Below, piece by piece: positions 51,847 through 61,267 of a stretch of 64,000 nt of DNA. The position numbers and the translations under genes are program-made. The stretch spans positions 248,001 through 312,000 of the forward strand of contig NZ_SGIT01000003.1 of NCBI RefSeq assembly GCF_004208525.1, given 5' to 3'. This stretch comes from Sphingobacterium corticibacterium (GTDB taxonomy: Bacteria > Bacteroidota > Bacteroidia > Sphingobacteriales > Sphingobacteriaceae). The stretch's first letter is position 1; every line of letters starts with the position of its first letter. A model generated the notes under the pieces. The model was given only the letters and a program-made list of their open reading frames with translations, made no database searches and was not told where the DNA came from.

Positions 51847-54417
51847 CTACTCCATCCAGACCGCTCCGATCGTGATGACGGCCTGTTGATCTACGGCACC
51901 ATCCGTCGAAATGATCAATTTCTCGCTATCCCCGACAACAAACGGTATTGGTGTCACCGGCACAAAATAACGTTCCAAAAAGGTCGGGTAGGGTGCCGGT
52001 AACAAGGCTGTCGGCACCAGCGATAGCTCCTTCAAAGGAACACGAAGTGTCTGTTGCGCATCCTTCTCCAGCTCTATCGTTTCCGCATAGGTATAGCCCA
52101 TGTTGGATACGAATCCTATTTGTATCTTCCCGCTAAACGATTGATTCCCCACCGCTATCATCAAGTTCTTCACCTCATCGATCTTGTACTTCCGCTCGGC
52201 GACAACCTGTTTGATATCTTTCAACCAGAAAAATTTTGTCTCGTTATCGTGTCTGGAAAACGCATAAGACCACATCGGTACCGCCATCGGATCTTTTTGT
52301 ATTTTCCGTACTTGGCTATAGGCTGTTTCGGGAATGGCATAAGTTTCCCACGCCGGCTGCGCAGACAATGATTTCGCAAGGACAATAGGCGTCGCGCGGT
52401 CAACAATCTCTGTCGTCCAATACCTGTCTATAGCCGTGTCCCAATCCAAGGGTGCACCCGATGTTCCCTGCGGAAAGGTGTATTTTTTGCCATCCACATA
52501 TACAGTCGCCGTATAACGGATCCTATCCCCGCGAAGCATAGATTGGGGAAGACGGCCGACATACCGATATCCTTCTTTATTTTCCAGCTTTATATACGTA
52601 TTGTCATCTCGCCAAAATGATATTTCATCCGTTTGAACAATCACCGAGTCAGGTGCCACAGCCGATACGACCTGGAGGGAAATAGCTAGATCCTGACCAC
52701 GTTCGTGATAACCAGCAGGGGTATGTACGACCGTGGGCGACTGCTGTACGGATGCCGCTGGCGCCACAAAATGCCCTAATGGATAACGGTTCCATACCGT
52801 CGAGCTGTTCCATTCTGCCCATGCCGGTTGGTCTTTCCGACCGAGTATATAAACCCCCGGTTTCACCGTCATCACTGTTCGATCCGCCTGTCCGCGTGAC
52901 GAAGTTTCGGGTGCTAATTGCTTCCAGGAAAAATCCTCTCCTAGATCTGGCAAGCGAATTTCCATGTTGTTTTCCGACCAAAGAATCTGTACCACCTCCC
53001 GGGATAAAGACGGCTTCGCAAAGGGATCGTTCACTGTCTCCGCATCAGGCATGACCTCCAGACGCCACACGCCATCCTGCAATTTATCCAAAAAATAGGT
53101 ACCCGAGCCACTGTAAGCTACTACTGGCGAGCTCCCGTGTCCGGCTATTTTTCGTAATACTTTCGTGCTTTTCGGCCATACATCCGTATTATTGGTATAA
53201 TAAAAAGCGGTATCCACATTCATTACTGCGAGATCCTGTTCATAGCTCACCATAAAATCTCCATACAGCGTATCTTGCGGATAAGCTGGGAAAGACTGAT
53301 TTCGTGGGATTCTATAGGCTGTTTCAGCCGCGATCATCATACTGATCGCTTTCGCTGGCGTATAGGCTAGGTTCAGATAGTGGGTTTGGTATTCGGTATT
53401 GTATGCTGCCATATCCAGCGGATCGTACGCAAATTGCGTTATCCACTGGAAACCGTTCGCGCGGAATGTGCGGCTCATTGCAGGATGTATATAGCTATAT
53501 ACGATATCCGCCGGATCATATTCATACACTGCTTTGGCTTTATTGGTAAAGCCTTTTTCATTTGCAAACGGAATATCATAACGAGCCACATAGGGAAGGA
53601 AATTACCTTTTCGCTCCTTCCCCGCGACTAATCCGATAGGATACCATTGATACGTTGTTCCCTGCACATCCGCTTTAAAGTAGGCTGATACATGTTCCAT
53701 GTTGTGGCTCACATTGTAAAAAACCGGTTTCTTATTCCCTGCTTTCTTCATCGCAGCCAGCATTTCACGGATATAGTGCTCCGTAGTACCCACCTCGCCG
53801 GTATGGCAAGGTTCGTTATTAATTTCAAAGCCCACTACATAGGGATTATTCTGATAGGCAAGCCCCGTATAGGGGTTTACATGGCGCAGGAGTCCGGTGA
53901 TATACCGCTTTTGTGCGGCTATAGCCTGCGGGTCCGCATGTATCTGACACTTGTCGTATAAATACGAAAACCCGCCCGTCTGCACATTTCGTTCGGGATA
54001 GCCGTTTCCAAAGTTCGTCATGGCAGTTATCAGTATCCGGAGACCGTTTTCCTGCAGCCTGAACAAGAGATAATCCAATAATTCCAGGTGTTCGTTTTCC
54101 AGCAAGTTTCCTTCTCCGTCCGCAATTTCTACATCCCAAATATGGATACGATAGGCATTGAATCCTAATCGTACAAGATGATAAACGTCGCGATCAATCG
54201 CTTCTTTGTGGTCTATCTCCTTATATTGTAAAGCCCGGTAGGCATGCGCAAAAGGCGTCGTATAATTTACACCAAAAAAAGAAGCTTCCTGCTTCGTATC
54301 CGACCACCGCATCACCCCCTGTTTATCCACATAGATAGTAGGTACATTTTTATCAGCTTGTGCAAAAACAGCCAAGAAGAAAAAACAGGCAAATAAACCT
54401 AGAATACATTTACGCAT
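51847..54417 (-). CDS. Large clan GH-A glycoside hydrolase, possible GH147 exo-galactosidase
   Basis: An 856-residue exported protein (signal peptide about 1-20) opening the galactan operon. The N-terminal 400 residues look like a GH5/GH-A (beta/alpha)8 barrel: FFGVNYTTPFAHAYRALQY, VYHLVRLGFNAYRIHIWDVE, LDYLLFRLQENGLRILITAM, and VVGFEINNEPCHTGE with Glu202 as probable acid/base. Glu342 in AYNTEYQTHYLNLAY is a candidate nucleophile, less certain. The C-terminal half is beta-rich with no named domain recognised. CAZy family GH147 (exo-beta-1,4-galactosidase, known from Bacteroides pectic galactan loci) is the best guess from context and size. The role would be to attack galactan or galacto-oligosaccharides from the end. 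Glycosidase fold likely, family uncertain. Confidence 0.78.
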   Translation of the reverse strand: MRKCILGLFACFFFLAVFAQADKNVPTIYVDKQGVMRWSDTKQEASFFGVNYTTPFAHAYRALQYKEIDHKEAIDRDVYHLVRLGFNAYRIHIWDVEIADGEGNLLENEHLELLDYLLFRLQENGLRILITAMTNFGNGYPERNVQTGGFSYLYDKCQIHADPQAIAAQKRYITGLLRHVNPYTGLAYQNNPYVVGFEINNEPCHTGEVGTTEHYIREMLAAMKKAGNKKPVFYNVSHNMEHVSAYFKADVQGTTYQWYPIGLVAGKERKGNFLPYVARYDIPFANEKGFTNKAKAVYEYDPADIVYSYIHPAMSRTFRANGFQWITQFAYDPLDMAAYNTEYQTHYLNLAYTPAKAISMMIAAETAYRIPRNQSFPAYPQDTLYGDFMVSYEQDLAVMNVDTAFYYTNNTDVWPKSTKVLRKIAGHGSSPVVAYSGSGTYFLDKLQDGVWRLEVMPDAETVNDPFAKPSLSREVVQILWSENNMEIRLPDLGEDFSWKQLAPETSSRGQADRTVMTVKPGVYILGRKDQPAWAEWNSSTVWNRYPLGHFVAPAASVQQSPTVVHTPAGYHERGQDLAISLQVVSAVAPDSVIVQTDEISFWRDDNTYIKLENKEGYRYVGRLPQSMLRGDRIRYTATVYVDGKKYTFPQGTSGAPLDWDTAIDRYWTTEIVDRATPIVLAKSLSAQPAWETYAIPETAYSQVRKIQKDPMAVPMWSYAFSRHDNETKFFWLKDIKQVVAERKYKIDEVKNLMIAVGNQSFSGKIQIGFVSNMGYTYAETIELEKDAQQTLRVPLKELSLVPTALLPAPYPTFLERYFVPVTPIPFVVGDSEKLIISTDGAVDQQAVITIGAVWME

Positions 54418-54460
54418 GATAATACTTGTTTTATAATTTTATGTTAGCGAAATAATAACA

Positions 54461-54538
54461 CAAACCTAACAAGCATTACCAATTAAAGCGACCACGTTTC
54501 GGACAAAGCCTAACACAAATCGGACATCCCGTCTGTCC
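54461..54538 (-). promoter_or_regulatory. Candidate HTCS operator and -7 box of the galactan operon
   Basis: On the minus strand TGTCCGA occurs twice (54526-54520 and 54505-54499), start to start exactly 21 bases. TAGGTTTG (54468-54461), a -7 match, follows 30 bases after the second copy, and no TTTG is present at -33. GGACA/TGTCC (54522-54538) adds a short inverted repeat around the distal copy. The geometry is the same as at the PUL 2 promoter, while the sequence differs. The likely binder is the HTCS at 54584-58486. Confidence 0.65.
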
Positions 54539-54545
54539 AAAGGCC

Positions 54546-54564
54546 TAAATAAATAAATAAATAA
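54546..54564. repeat. Short TAAA tetranucleotide repeat
   Basis: Nearly five TAAA units in a row, between the HTCS stop and the galactan operator. Too short to call a phase-variable tract with confidence. Confidence 0.6.
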
Positions 54565-54583
54565 CAAGCTGTGAATAAACAGA

Positions 54584-57500
54584 TTAAGCAGAACCCCCAT
54601 TTAGCTGGTCCATATAATTTTTAGGTGTTGTTCCAAATTCTTCCTGAAAGCATTTGGAGAAATAGGACGCATTCGCATACCCAACCATATACATCACCTC
54701 TGCGACAGTGAACTTCCGTTGGCGCAACAGTAATGCTGCCTTTTTCATCCGTACTGTCCGGATATAGGTTACCGGCGTATGGCCTGTGAGTTGTTTTATT
54801 TTTCGATACAGCTGCTTCGCACTTACACCTGCCTCATCAGCTAGCCGTTGCACCGAAAAATCGGAATCATCCATCGCATCTTCGATAACCTGTGTTATTT
54901 TATTCAACAATTGCTCGTCGGGTGATACGGCAATCTGTTGTTCGCGCGGTTCACACAGTTCATCTATACGCAGCTTGGTTTGCAATGTCGTCTTTTTCAA
55001 GAGCAGTTGCTGCATTTGTAACTTCAACAACTCCAAATCAAATGGCTTCTGGACGAAGGCATCTACGCCCGCCGCAATCCCCGCACGTTGAAGCTGTTCG
55101 TCACGCACAGCCGTCAATAGAATGACCGGAATAATAGCGGTGTCGGTACGTTTTCGCAATTGCCGTACCATTTCCACGCCGTCCATTCTGGGCATAATGG
55201 CATCGGACACGATCATATCAGGTTTAAAAGAATGATCTATTAACTCAATTGCTGCCCGTCCATCTACGACGGTTCGGCAATCATATATATTTTCAAAAGC
55301 CAACCGTAAAAAAGAAGACAATTCTTCATTATCCTCTACGATCAGCAGCTTTTTACGTTCCTTTTCGACTTCTTCGTCACTTGGCACCACGTAGGCGCTA
55401 CTTACCGGTATCTCCATGGTCACGGTGGTTCCTTCCATCCACTGCGAATCGAGCTCTACCGTCCAGCCCAGTTGTCCCGCATAATTGCGAACCAGATAAA
55501 GACCTACCCCCGTTCCATCAATGGCTTGCACCTCGTCTGCCGCTGCCCGGTAGAATTTACTAAATACATAAGGTAAATCCTTTTTCTTTATACCGATTCC
55601 ATTGTCCCGAATGGTAAAGACAATACCTTTTTCACTACGTCCCAGATACAATTCCACTATTGCTCCCTCCGACTTACTATATTTACAAGCATTAGAAAGC
55701 AAGTTGTTCAACATAGATTCTAGCTTAGCTGCATCCGTTTGGATAAGAAAGTTGGGGATATCCGACACGAATCGCCATTCCATATGCTTATACAAGTCCA
55801 GCTGCTTCCACTCGTTTAAACAACGTTCTACAAAAGCCGTTATATCCAACTGCGAGGTAATCAATTCGCCGACGTCAGAACGATCATCTATCTTTTCAAA
55901 CGTCATTACCTCCTGAATCAGATTATTAATTTTCATCGCATTCCGGTGCACGCCGTCCAATAGCTTTTTATTATCTGGGTTTTTGGTTTTCAGCATCAGT
56001 TGGCTGACAGGTGCCATGATCAGGCTTAATGGATTTTTCAGATCGTGCGATACCGCCGTTAGGAAATCCATCTTCATCCGAGAAAGCTCCATGACTTTCT
56101 TTCGCTCCCTCCGTTCCCATTTCAGCTTGTTTCGCACCCGAAAAAAGTTTAATATCCACAGGAGGAGTCCCAGCATCGCTAACGCATAAATCACCTTTGC
56201 CCAAATCGTTGCATACCAGGGATAGTTAACCTTAATCTCGTAAAGCGAAATTTCAGAAATAACCTGTCCTAACATATCGATCTTCGCAACCTGCAAGGTA
56301 TAATCACCCGATTGCAGGTTGCTAAGCTGTATCCTGTTGTCATCCTGTTCCAGCGGTATCCAGGTTTCATTCGGTGCCTTAAATGCATACGCCAAGCGAT
56401 GCCCCAGCTGATTTCCATAGTCCAGGTCGGAAAACTCTAGTCGAAGGTTATTCTGCTGATGTTCTAGCACAATCTCATGGCGGTAGCGCAAGCCATACCC
56501 ACTAGCTCCAAAACGCTGATTGTTGATATACATCGCGGTAAGTACGATAGTCGACGCAGACCTTGGTTTCTCGATAGGACCCATAGCCGGCAGCACCACT
56601 ACTTCATTGATCCCGCCCAGCAAAACATCCTTTGTATCTGTCCGGTAAAATAGTGTTGTGACACCACCTCCATAGCGTACTAAAACGCTGTGGAAGGTTT
56701 TCTTATGTATCTTCCAAACGCCCACATTGTTGGCTACCCAAAGGTGGTCCCCTACATCTTCCATCGCAGTCACTTCTCCCTTTCCATGTGGATCAAACGC
56801 AATCGATTCTTTTTTCCCGTCCTTAGCTATACGCAGCAGCCTGCCATGTTCCCCTACCCAAACCGTTCCTTCCGCATCAATCAACATAAATACTGCATCC
56901 GATATCGCCTTGCCATCTACCCCCTTAATCTCCGATGTTTGCCTGGTATGTACATCAATGACATTTATACCTCTGTTGTAGAAGAGTACCCACATCCGAT
57001 CTTGATAATCCAGCAAAACCTGATTCGCAAAATTAGCCAACAGTCCGCGTGACTGATCATAACTTTCGCCGATAACATACCCATTGATTGCCTTTTTTAA
57101 ACCTTCTTTCGGAACGACGAAAACCCCTCCCATATAGGTTGCCACCCAAAGGTTTCCGTTTCTATCCTCCTCGAGGTCATAGGCCCATTTCGCATTTTTT
57201 CGCCCGCTACTATCCACAATCATAAAACTTTTAAATGATTTTGTCTCTGGATGGAACAAGCTCACCCCACCGTCTGATGCTACCCATAGCATCCCTTCCC
57301 GATCCTCGTAGATATCCCGTACCCGATTGTGGGGTAACGCATATTTGGCAGCATCCATACGGTACCAATAGGGCTCTGTTTCATTTTCGTCAAATGTCGG
57401 CGTCCGTATCAATCCATTATCACCGCCAAGCCAATACCACCCTGACCGGTCCCGCCAGATCTGATAAAATTTATTGCCATTGCTGCTATGTGTAAACTGG

Positions 57501-58486
57501 TAGATCGGAAATTTTCTCTCCCTCCATCTTTCCGTCCATCCTGAAAAGCCTAAATCCGTCCCGACCCATACATCGCCTGTCCGACTGGTAAAAACACTCC
57601 ATATAATATTGTTTGCCAGGGAAAACGGGTTTCGCGCGTCGTGCTTTATACGCTGCAATTTCTGCTGTTCCGGACCGTAAACGAAGAGGCCGTCATCGGT
57701 ACCAATCAGAAGCGTTTCCGCATCACGCTTCGTCATGGACTTCACGGGGAGCTTTTGTAGATGCGGCGTTTTGAGCAGTTTTACGTTGTCATCGGCATAA
57801 ATGTACAACCCATATTCCGTGCCGATATAGGTATGTTCTTGATCGAAAACTAAGATAGCGTTAATAAATTGATTTGCACCTTTCCGATATTCCGGAAGCG
57901 CGAGCTGCCGAACAGCAGCAGTCTCTGGAGTTACTTCAAAAAGTCCATTATAGGTTCCAACAAGAATCTTGTCCCCTTGTTGGGCTAGGGCATAAATTTG
58001 ACTTGTCAATTCCGATTTCAACTTTTCCGTAAAGCTGGAAAAAGTTTTTCGTTTGATATCATACGTATACAGGCCTTTCAAGGATCCTATCCATAAGGTA
58101 TCACCAACCAGCAATAAGGCCCTGACGTCCGAAACATCAACCATAGGCAGGTCTTCATAACAATCTTTTTTATAATTGTATAGGCCAACGCCCCGTTCGG
58201 TACCTAATGCCAATCGGCTACCATCCAACACGACAATACTATAAATATACGTTTGATATTCAGATTTTCCACCCGGTGCCGCATGCAACGTATAGCCATC
58301 ATAATGATACAACCCATTATTGCTTCCTAGCCATAACAAGCCCAGACTATCTTGTGCAAAAGCATGTACCGTACTAGCTTTTGCATCCAACGGTACGTTG
58401 CGAAAATAATGGAACTCAACTGCTAACGCCGGCGTAGTGAAGATACTAACCAGCCAACACGTCAAGAAAAGTATATAATTATGCAT
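54584..58486 (-). CDS. Hybrid two-component system (HTCS) regulator of the galactan locus
   Basis: A 1300-residue inner-membrane sensor-regulator. Signal peptide about 1-22; propeller repeats about 28-620 (VHAFAQDSLGLLWLGSNNGL, NIIWSVFTSRTGDVWVGTDL); Y_Y_Y domain about 660-750; transmembrane helix about 759-780; HisKA with DFLTAVSHDLKNPLSLIMAP (His814); HATPase with NNLLSNACKYSKSEG, the intact IRDNGIGIKKKDLP and GTGVGLYLVRNYA; receiver with Asp1095 in IVSDAIMPRMDGVEMV; AraC-type DNA-binding domain with AGVSAKQLYRKIKQLTGHTP and YMVGYANASYFSKCFQEEFG. It lies directly upstream of the galactan operon on the same strand (166 bp) and 15 bp after the thioredoxin-like gene. It should bind a galactan fragment in the periplasm and activate the operon through the 21-bp direct repeats. 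Confidence 0.95.
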   Translation of the reverse strand: MHNYILFLTCWLVSIFTTPALAVEFHYFRNVPLDAKASTVHAFAQDSLGLLWLGSNNGLYHYDGYTLHAAPGGKSEYQTYIYSIVVLDGSRLALGTERGVGLYNYKKDCYEDLPMVDVSDVRALLLVGDTLWIGSLKGLYTYDIKRKTFSSFTEKLKSELTSQIYALAQQGDKILVGTYNGLFEVTPETAAVRQLALPEYRKGANQFINAILVFDQEHTYIGTEYGLYIYADDNVKLLKTPHLQKLPVKSMTKRDAETLLIGTDDGLFVYGPEQQKLQRIKHDARNPFSLANNIIWSVFTSRTGDVWVGTDLGFSGWTERWRERKFPIYQFTHSSNGNKFYQIWRDRSGWYWLGGDNGLIRTPTFDENETEPYWYRMDAAKYALPHNRVRDIYEDREGMLWVASDGGVSLFHPETKSFKSFMIVDSSGRKNAKWAYDLEEDRNGNLWVATYMGGVFVVPKEGLKKAINGYVIGESYDQSRGLLANFANQVLLDYQDRMWVLFYNRGINVIDVHTRQTSEIKGVDGKAISDAVFMLIDAEGTVWVGEHGRLLRIAKDGKKESIAFDPHGKGEVTAMEDVGDHLWVANNVGVWKIHKKTFHSVLVRYGGGVTTLFYRTDTKDVLLGGINEVVVLPAMGPIEKPRSASTIVLTAMYINNQRFGASGYGLRYRHEIVLEHQQNNLRLEFSDLDYGNQLGHRLAYAFKAPNETWIPLEQDDNRIQLSNLQSGDYTLQVAKIDMLGQVISEISLYEIKVNYPWYATIWAKVIYALAMLGLLLWILNFFRVRNKLKWERRERKKVMELSRMKMDFLTAVSHDLKNPLSLIMAPVSQLMLKTKNPDNKKLLDGVHRNAMKINNLIQEVMTFEKIDDRSDVGELITSQLDITAFVERCLNEWKQLDLYKHMEWRFVSDIPNFLIQTDAAKLESMLNNLLSNACKYSKSEGAIVELYLGRSEKGIVFTIRDNGIGIKKKDLPYVFSKFYRAAADEVQAIDGTGVGLYLVRNYAGQLGWTVELDSQWMEGTTVTMEIPVSSAYVVPSDEEVEKERKKLLIVEDNEELSSFLRLAFENIYDCRTVVDGRAAIELIDHSFKPDMIVSDAIMPRMDGVEMVRQLRKRTDTAIIPVILLTAVRDEQLQRAGIAAGVDAFVQKPFDLELLKLQMQQLLLKKTTLQTKLRIDELCEPREQQIAVSPDEQLLNKITQVIEDAMDDSDFSVQRLADEAGVSAKQLYRKIKQLTGHTPVTYIRTVRMKKAALLLRQRKFTVAEVMYMVGYANASYFSKCFQEEFGTTPKNYMDQLNGGSA

Positions 58487-58501
58487 TTGTTCCCATTCGT
58501 A

Positions 58502-59425
58502 TCAATTTCCCTCATTCGTCAGATTCACTAAATAACGTAAAGTGACGTCGAGCGGTGCGTCTTTTAACAGCACCCTATTTTTCTCGTCCAATAAAAAGAT
58601 CGAGGGATAAGCCCGTATATTATACAGCCCATTGTTTATAACCTGCCCCTGTTCATCCCAGCCATTGATCCAGCTATCGGGTATTCGTTTTTGATATCCC
58701 ATCCAGCTACCCCTATCTGGGTGCAAACTTACCGATACAACATCTAAAAAACCATTTTCAATGCAATTAATTACAACGGGAGTTTGTGCCAGGTCCAACA
58801 TCACAGCGGCGCAGTGGGTGCATGTCGGATCGTAAAATACCAGCATTTTATATGGTTTCGTGCCAGCATGCATACGCCGGTATTTCCCATCTTTGGCTAA
58901 AAACTCGAAATCTGCTGCCATCGTTCTGACCTGATTCTTACGAACGTGTTTCAACAGCGTTGTGTAGTGGCTTCGCTGCTCGTCCGATAGTGTTTCATCC
59001 CCTGCAAGATAGATCAATACCAGCTCGTAATACCCTTCATTTCGCATCGGCGAATTGGGGCTGTATAGATAGTGGCTATATTTATCCAAAAAATAAGTGA
59101 AGGTTTTAGGTTCCGCAGCTGCCTTCTTTAGCATATTATGTATGGCCACGCGCACGACGGTATCGGGCACCGTGGGGAACAGTATTATAAAATCTACTAA
59201 TTTCTGCTCTGCATAGTCGGAATTTACCACTAGCACCCTTCCGTCAAAATTAAAGTCATTCCAATAGGTAAGCAAGCGCCTAGCCGGGAGTGAGTTCATG
59301 ATCTCGTTATCTGTCGTGTCTCCCTGCAGCATACTACCCTGTCTCGAGTTGCTACACGAAATCTCAATCAGCAGGAGGACCATTGCCCAGTAAAAGCCAC
59401 CCCTATGTAGCGAAATTGAATTCAT
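58502..59425 (-). CDS. Thioredoxin-fold lipoprotein or exported protein (DUF5106-like)
   Basis: A 307-residue protein with an N-terminal hydrophobic segment (about 11-22) ending EISC (Cys24), a weak lipobox, so it is exported and possibly lipid-anchored. The middle region (about 60-180) is helical and resembles DUF5106 as I remember it. The C-terminal half is a thioredoxin fold: KMLVFYDPTCTHCAAVMLDL with the CxxC pair Cys202/Cys205, and YNIRAYPSIFLLDEKNRVLL carrying the cis-Pro strand. It would act as a thiol oxidoreductase in the periplasm. It ends 15 bp before the HTCS gene and is probably co-transcribed with it, an unusual pairing. Whether it helps fold PUL proteins or the sensor is unknown. 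Confidence 0.82.
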   Translation of the reverse strand: MNSISLHRGGFYWAMVLLLIEISCSNSRQGSMLQGDTTDNEIMNSLPARRLLTYWNDFNFDGRVLVVNSDYAEQKLVDFIILFPTVPDTVVRVAIHNMLKKAAAEPKTFTYFLDKYSHYLYSPNSPMRNEGYYELVLIYLAGDETLSDEQRSHYTTLLKHVRKNQVRTMAADFEFLAKDGKYRRMHAGTKPYKMLVFYDPTCTHCAAVMLDLAQTPVVINCIENGFLDVVSVSLHPDRGSWMGYQKRIPDSWINGWDEQGQVINNGLYNIRAYPSIFLLDEKNRVLLKDAPLDVTLRYLVNLTNEGN

Positions 59426-59575
59426 AATTTAGCAAAATTTCGGTCATTAAGTTAGTGATTTATTTGCAATTACGCAATTTTTTAGTTTCCAAATTGCTTT
59501 TCAGGAGCAAAATACATCTTCACACAAACTTAACAATAAGGAAAAGTTACCAGCATTGTCATGTTGTAACAAGAC

Positions 59576-59610
59576 AAATCGGGGACGCAAAGATAAAGCG
59601 TTCCCGATTT
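59576..59610 (-). terminator. Hairpin terminator after the small lipoprotein gene
   Basis: Arms 59576-59588 (AAATCGGGGACGC) and 59598-59610 (GCGTTCCCGATTT) pair over 13 bp with one G-U, 9-base loop, starting directly after the stop codon (59611-59613). The following tract is only moderately T-rich (ATTTGTCTTG). It closes the receptor-PepSY-lipoprotein unit. Confidence 0.75.
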
Positions 59611-60039
59611 CTATTCTATCTCGATCCTAAAACGATAGTCGCCCGTATACGGGTTTTCAGCCATCATACTTTCCGCGATGATGACTTGGTAGGTTCCTAC
59701 TTGATCGAAACGGGCTTCATACATTTTTCCGAACGGGCCATCCATTTCCCCATCAGGCATCCGTAATTGGTTAATACGGATATTCCCGGAGTCACTCGGT
59801 GTCGAAAGTGTCATCTTCACGAAAGACGGTTCCTGGATTTCGAAAGAAATCGTATCCTTTTCTCCCCGCACCTTATTTCGTTGGAATTCCAACGGTTCGT
59901 CCTTTGCCGGAACCTCATATTCCATCACGTCCTTCACCACTGTTTCTACGTTTTTATCACCTTGTGACGACTGGCACCCTGCTGCAATAAAGAGCAACGT
60001 GCTCAAGAGATACCTGTAATTTGTTGTTAATATCTTCAT
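59611..60039 (-). CDS. Small lipoprotein of the iron-uptake-like cluster
   Basis: A 142-residue lipoprotein (lipobox FIAAGC, Cys22). The mature part is a single beta-rich domain (DTISFEIQEPSFVKMTLSTP, RFDQVGTYQVIIAESMMAEN, PYTGDYRFRIEIE) resembling a pre-peptidase C-terminal-type beta-sandwich in general pattern. I do not recognise a named family. It lies 51 bp downstream of the PepSY gene and ends in a terminator, so it belongs to the siderophore-receptor unit. A periplasmic accessory role in iron uptake is only a positional guess. Confidence 0.78.
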   Translation of the reverse strand: MKILTTNYRYLLSTLLFIAAGCQSSQGDKNVETVVKDVMEYEVPAKDEPLEFQRNKVRGEKDTISFEIQEPSFVKMTLSTPSDSGNIRINQLRMPDGEMDGPFGKMYEARFDQVGTYQVIIAESMMAENPYTGDYRFRIEIE

Positions 60040-60090
60040 AAAAAAAGAACTACAGAACCCTCAAATTGTTTGGAATAGGACCACTCCCCG

Positions 60091-61260
60091 TTAGATGGGC
60101 GATTTCAATTTGGTGAATTTCTTTTTACCCCACCGGCGCTGATACCAAATCATGAAACCGGTGATCGGTAAGGAGGCGCATACGAGCGATACGGCAAACA
60201 TTAACCATTGTGTAAATCGACCGCCAACACGTCCCAAATGTATATTATAATGGTAAAGCATAGATCTATACGCGATATCCCGATGAAGAATTTCCCCCGT
60301 CTCCTTATTACGTTTGAATAATTCATGACCAGTGTATTTGTCGTAAAACCTCAAATCAACGGTATGGGAGCTTATTTTATGCGCATTAAGTGCCACTATC
60401 CAGGGCGTAGCAGAACCAGAAGGGATACTGATAAAAATCTGTTTCAGAGATGACGGCTCGGATGGAGTGTAATGTCGATTCCAAATATGCTGCAACATTT
60501 CTTCGGTTGTTTTATTCCCGATAGATGTCGTGTCGGAAGAAGGAAACTGCACCTGAATCTGTTCTTCTCCACCAGACGCCATCCAATAGGTTATCTTACC
60601 AATAACCGGAAAACTGAAATATAGTCCTGTAATAGCCAATACAAGTGCGACCAGCATGGTATAAAAACCAGGAACATTATGCAGGTCTATAGTAAATCTT
60701 TTTACACGTGCATTCCATTTGATAAAGAATGATTTCCGTACCGTTCCCTTCGTCCATTTTTTCGGGTACCACCAAATAATCCCTGTGAGCAAAATGATCA
60801 CAAAAACAACGGTACCATAACCCACGATAGGTCGCCCTATCTCTTCTGGCAACCACAAATGAATATGTCCCTCCTCCATGAAATGGAAAAAACCAGCGTG
60901 ATGATCTTCCTCATTCGTCACTTCGCTTCCCATATATGCCGCGGTATACGGATTGATAAAAACTTCCGTCTTCTCCTGATTTTGGCTGTCCGAAAATGTG
61001 ACGCGGGCACTACGGTCGGGTGTTCCGTACCAAATACTAGCTGCAGGTATTTCGGTGGATAAGTGTGCCTTGGCGCTGTCCAGTATAATATCCGGGGAGA
61101 TAAACACATCTTTTTGAGGTTCTACAAATACATGCGATTTACCCCACAACAGGATATCTACTTCAAAGACCAAACAAGCACCGGTAACACCCACAATAAA
61201 AACCACCAGCCCGGATAAAAGCCCGAGCCAGCGGTGGATAAATTTTACGTATCCTAACAT
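60091..61260 (-). CDS. PepSY-associated transmembrane protein (putative ferric/siderophore reductase type)
   Basis: A 389-residue inner-membrane protein of the PepSY_TM group. Helix 1 (about 9-33) carries FIHRWLGLLSGLVVFIVGVT; a periplasmic PepSY domain follows; helix 2 (about 145-165, VGYGTVVFVIILLTGIIWWY), helix 3 (about 193-220, DLHNVPGFYTMLVALVLAIT) and helix 4 near the C-terminus (about 345-370, FTQWLMFAVSLVCASLPITG) complete the four-helix pattern. Several His residues (HRW, DLHNV, YHYNIHLG) fit haem or metal binding. Such genes usually neighbour siderophore receptors, and here the gene starts 7 bp after the receptor stop. Reduction of ferric siderophore in the periplasm is inferred from family and context. 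Confidence 0.9.
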   Translation of the reverse strand: MLGYVKFIHRWLGLLSGLVVFIVGVTGACLVFEVDILLWGKSHVFVEPQKDVFISPDIILDSAKAHLSTEIPAASIWYGTPDRSARVTFSDSQNQEKTEVFINPYTAAYMGSEVTNEEDHHAGFFHFMEEGHIHLWLPEEIGRPIVGYGTVVFVIILLTGIIWWYPKKWTKGTVRKSFFIKWNARVKRFTIDLHNVPGFYTMLVALVLAITGLYFSFPVIGKITYWMASGGEEQIQVQFPSSDTTSIGNKTTEEMLQHIWNRHYTPSEPSSLKQIFISIPSGSATPWIVALNAHKISSHTVDLRFYDKYTGHELFKRNKETGEILHRDIAYRSMLYHYNIHLGRVGGRFTQWLMFAVSLVCASLPITGFMIWYQRRWGKKKFTKLKSPI

Positions 61261-61267
61261 ATTTCTC

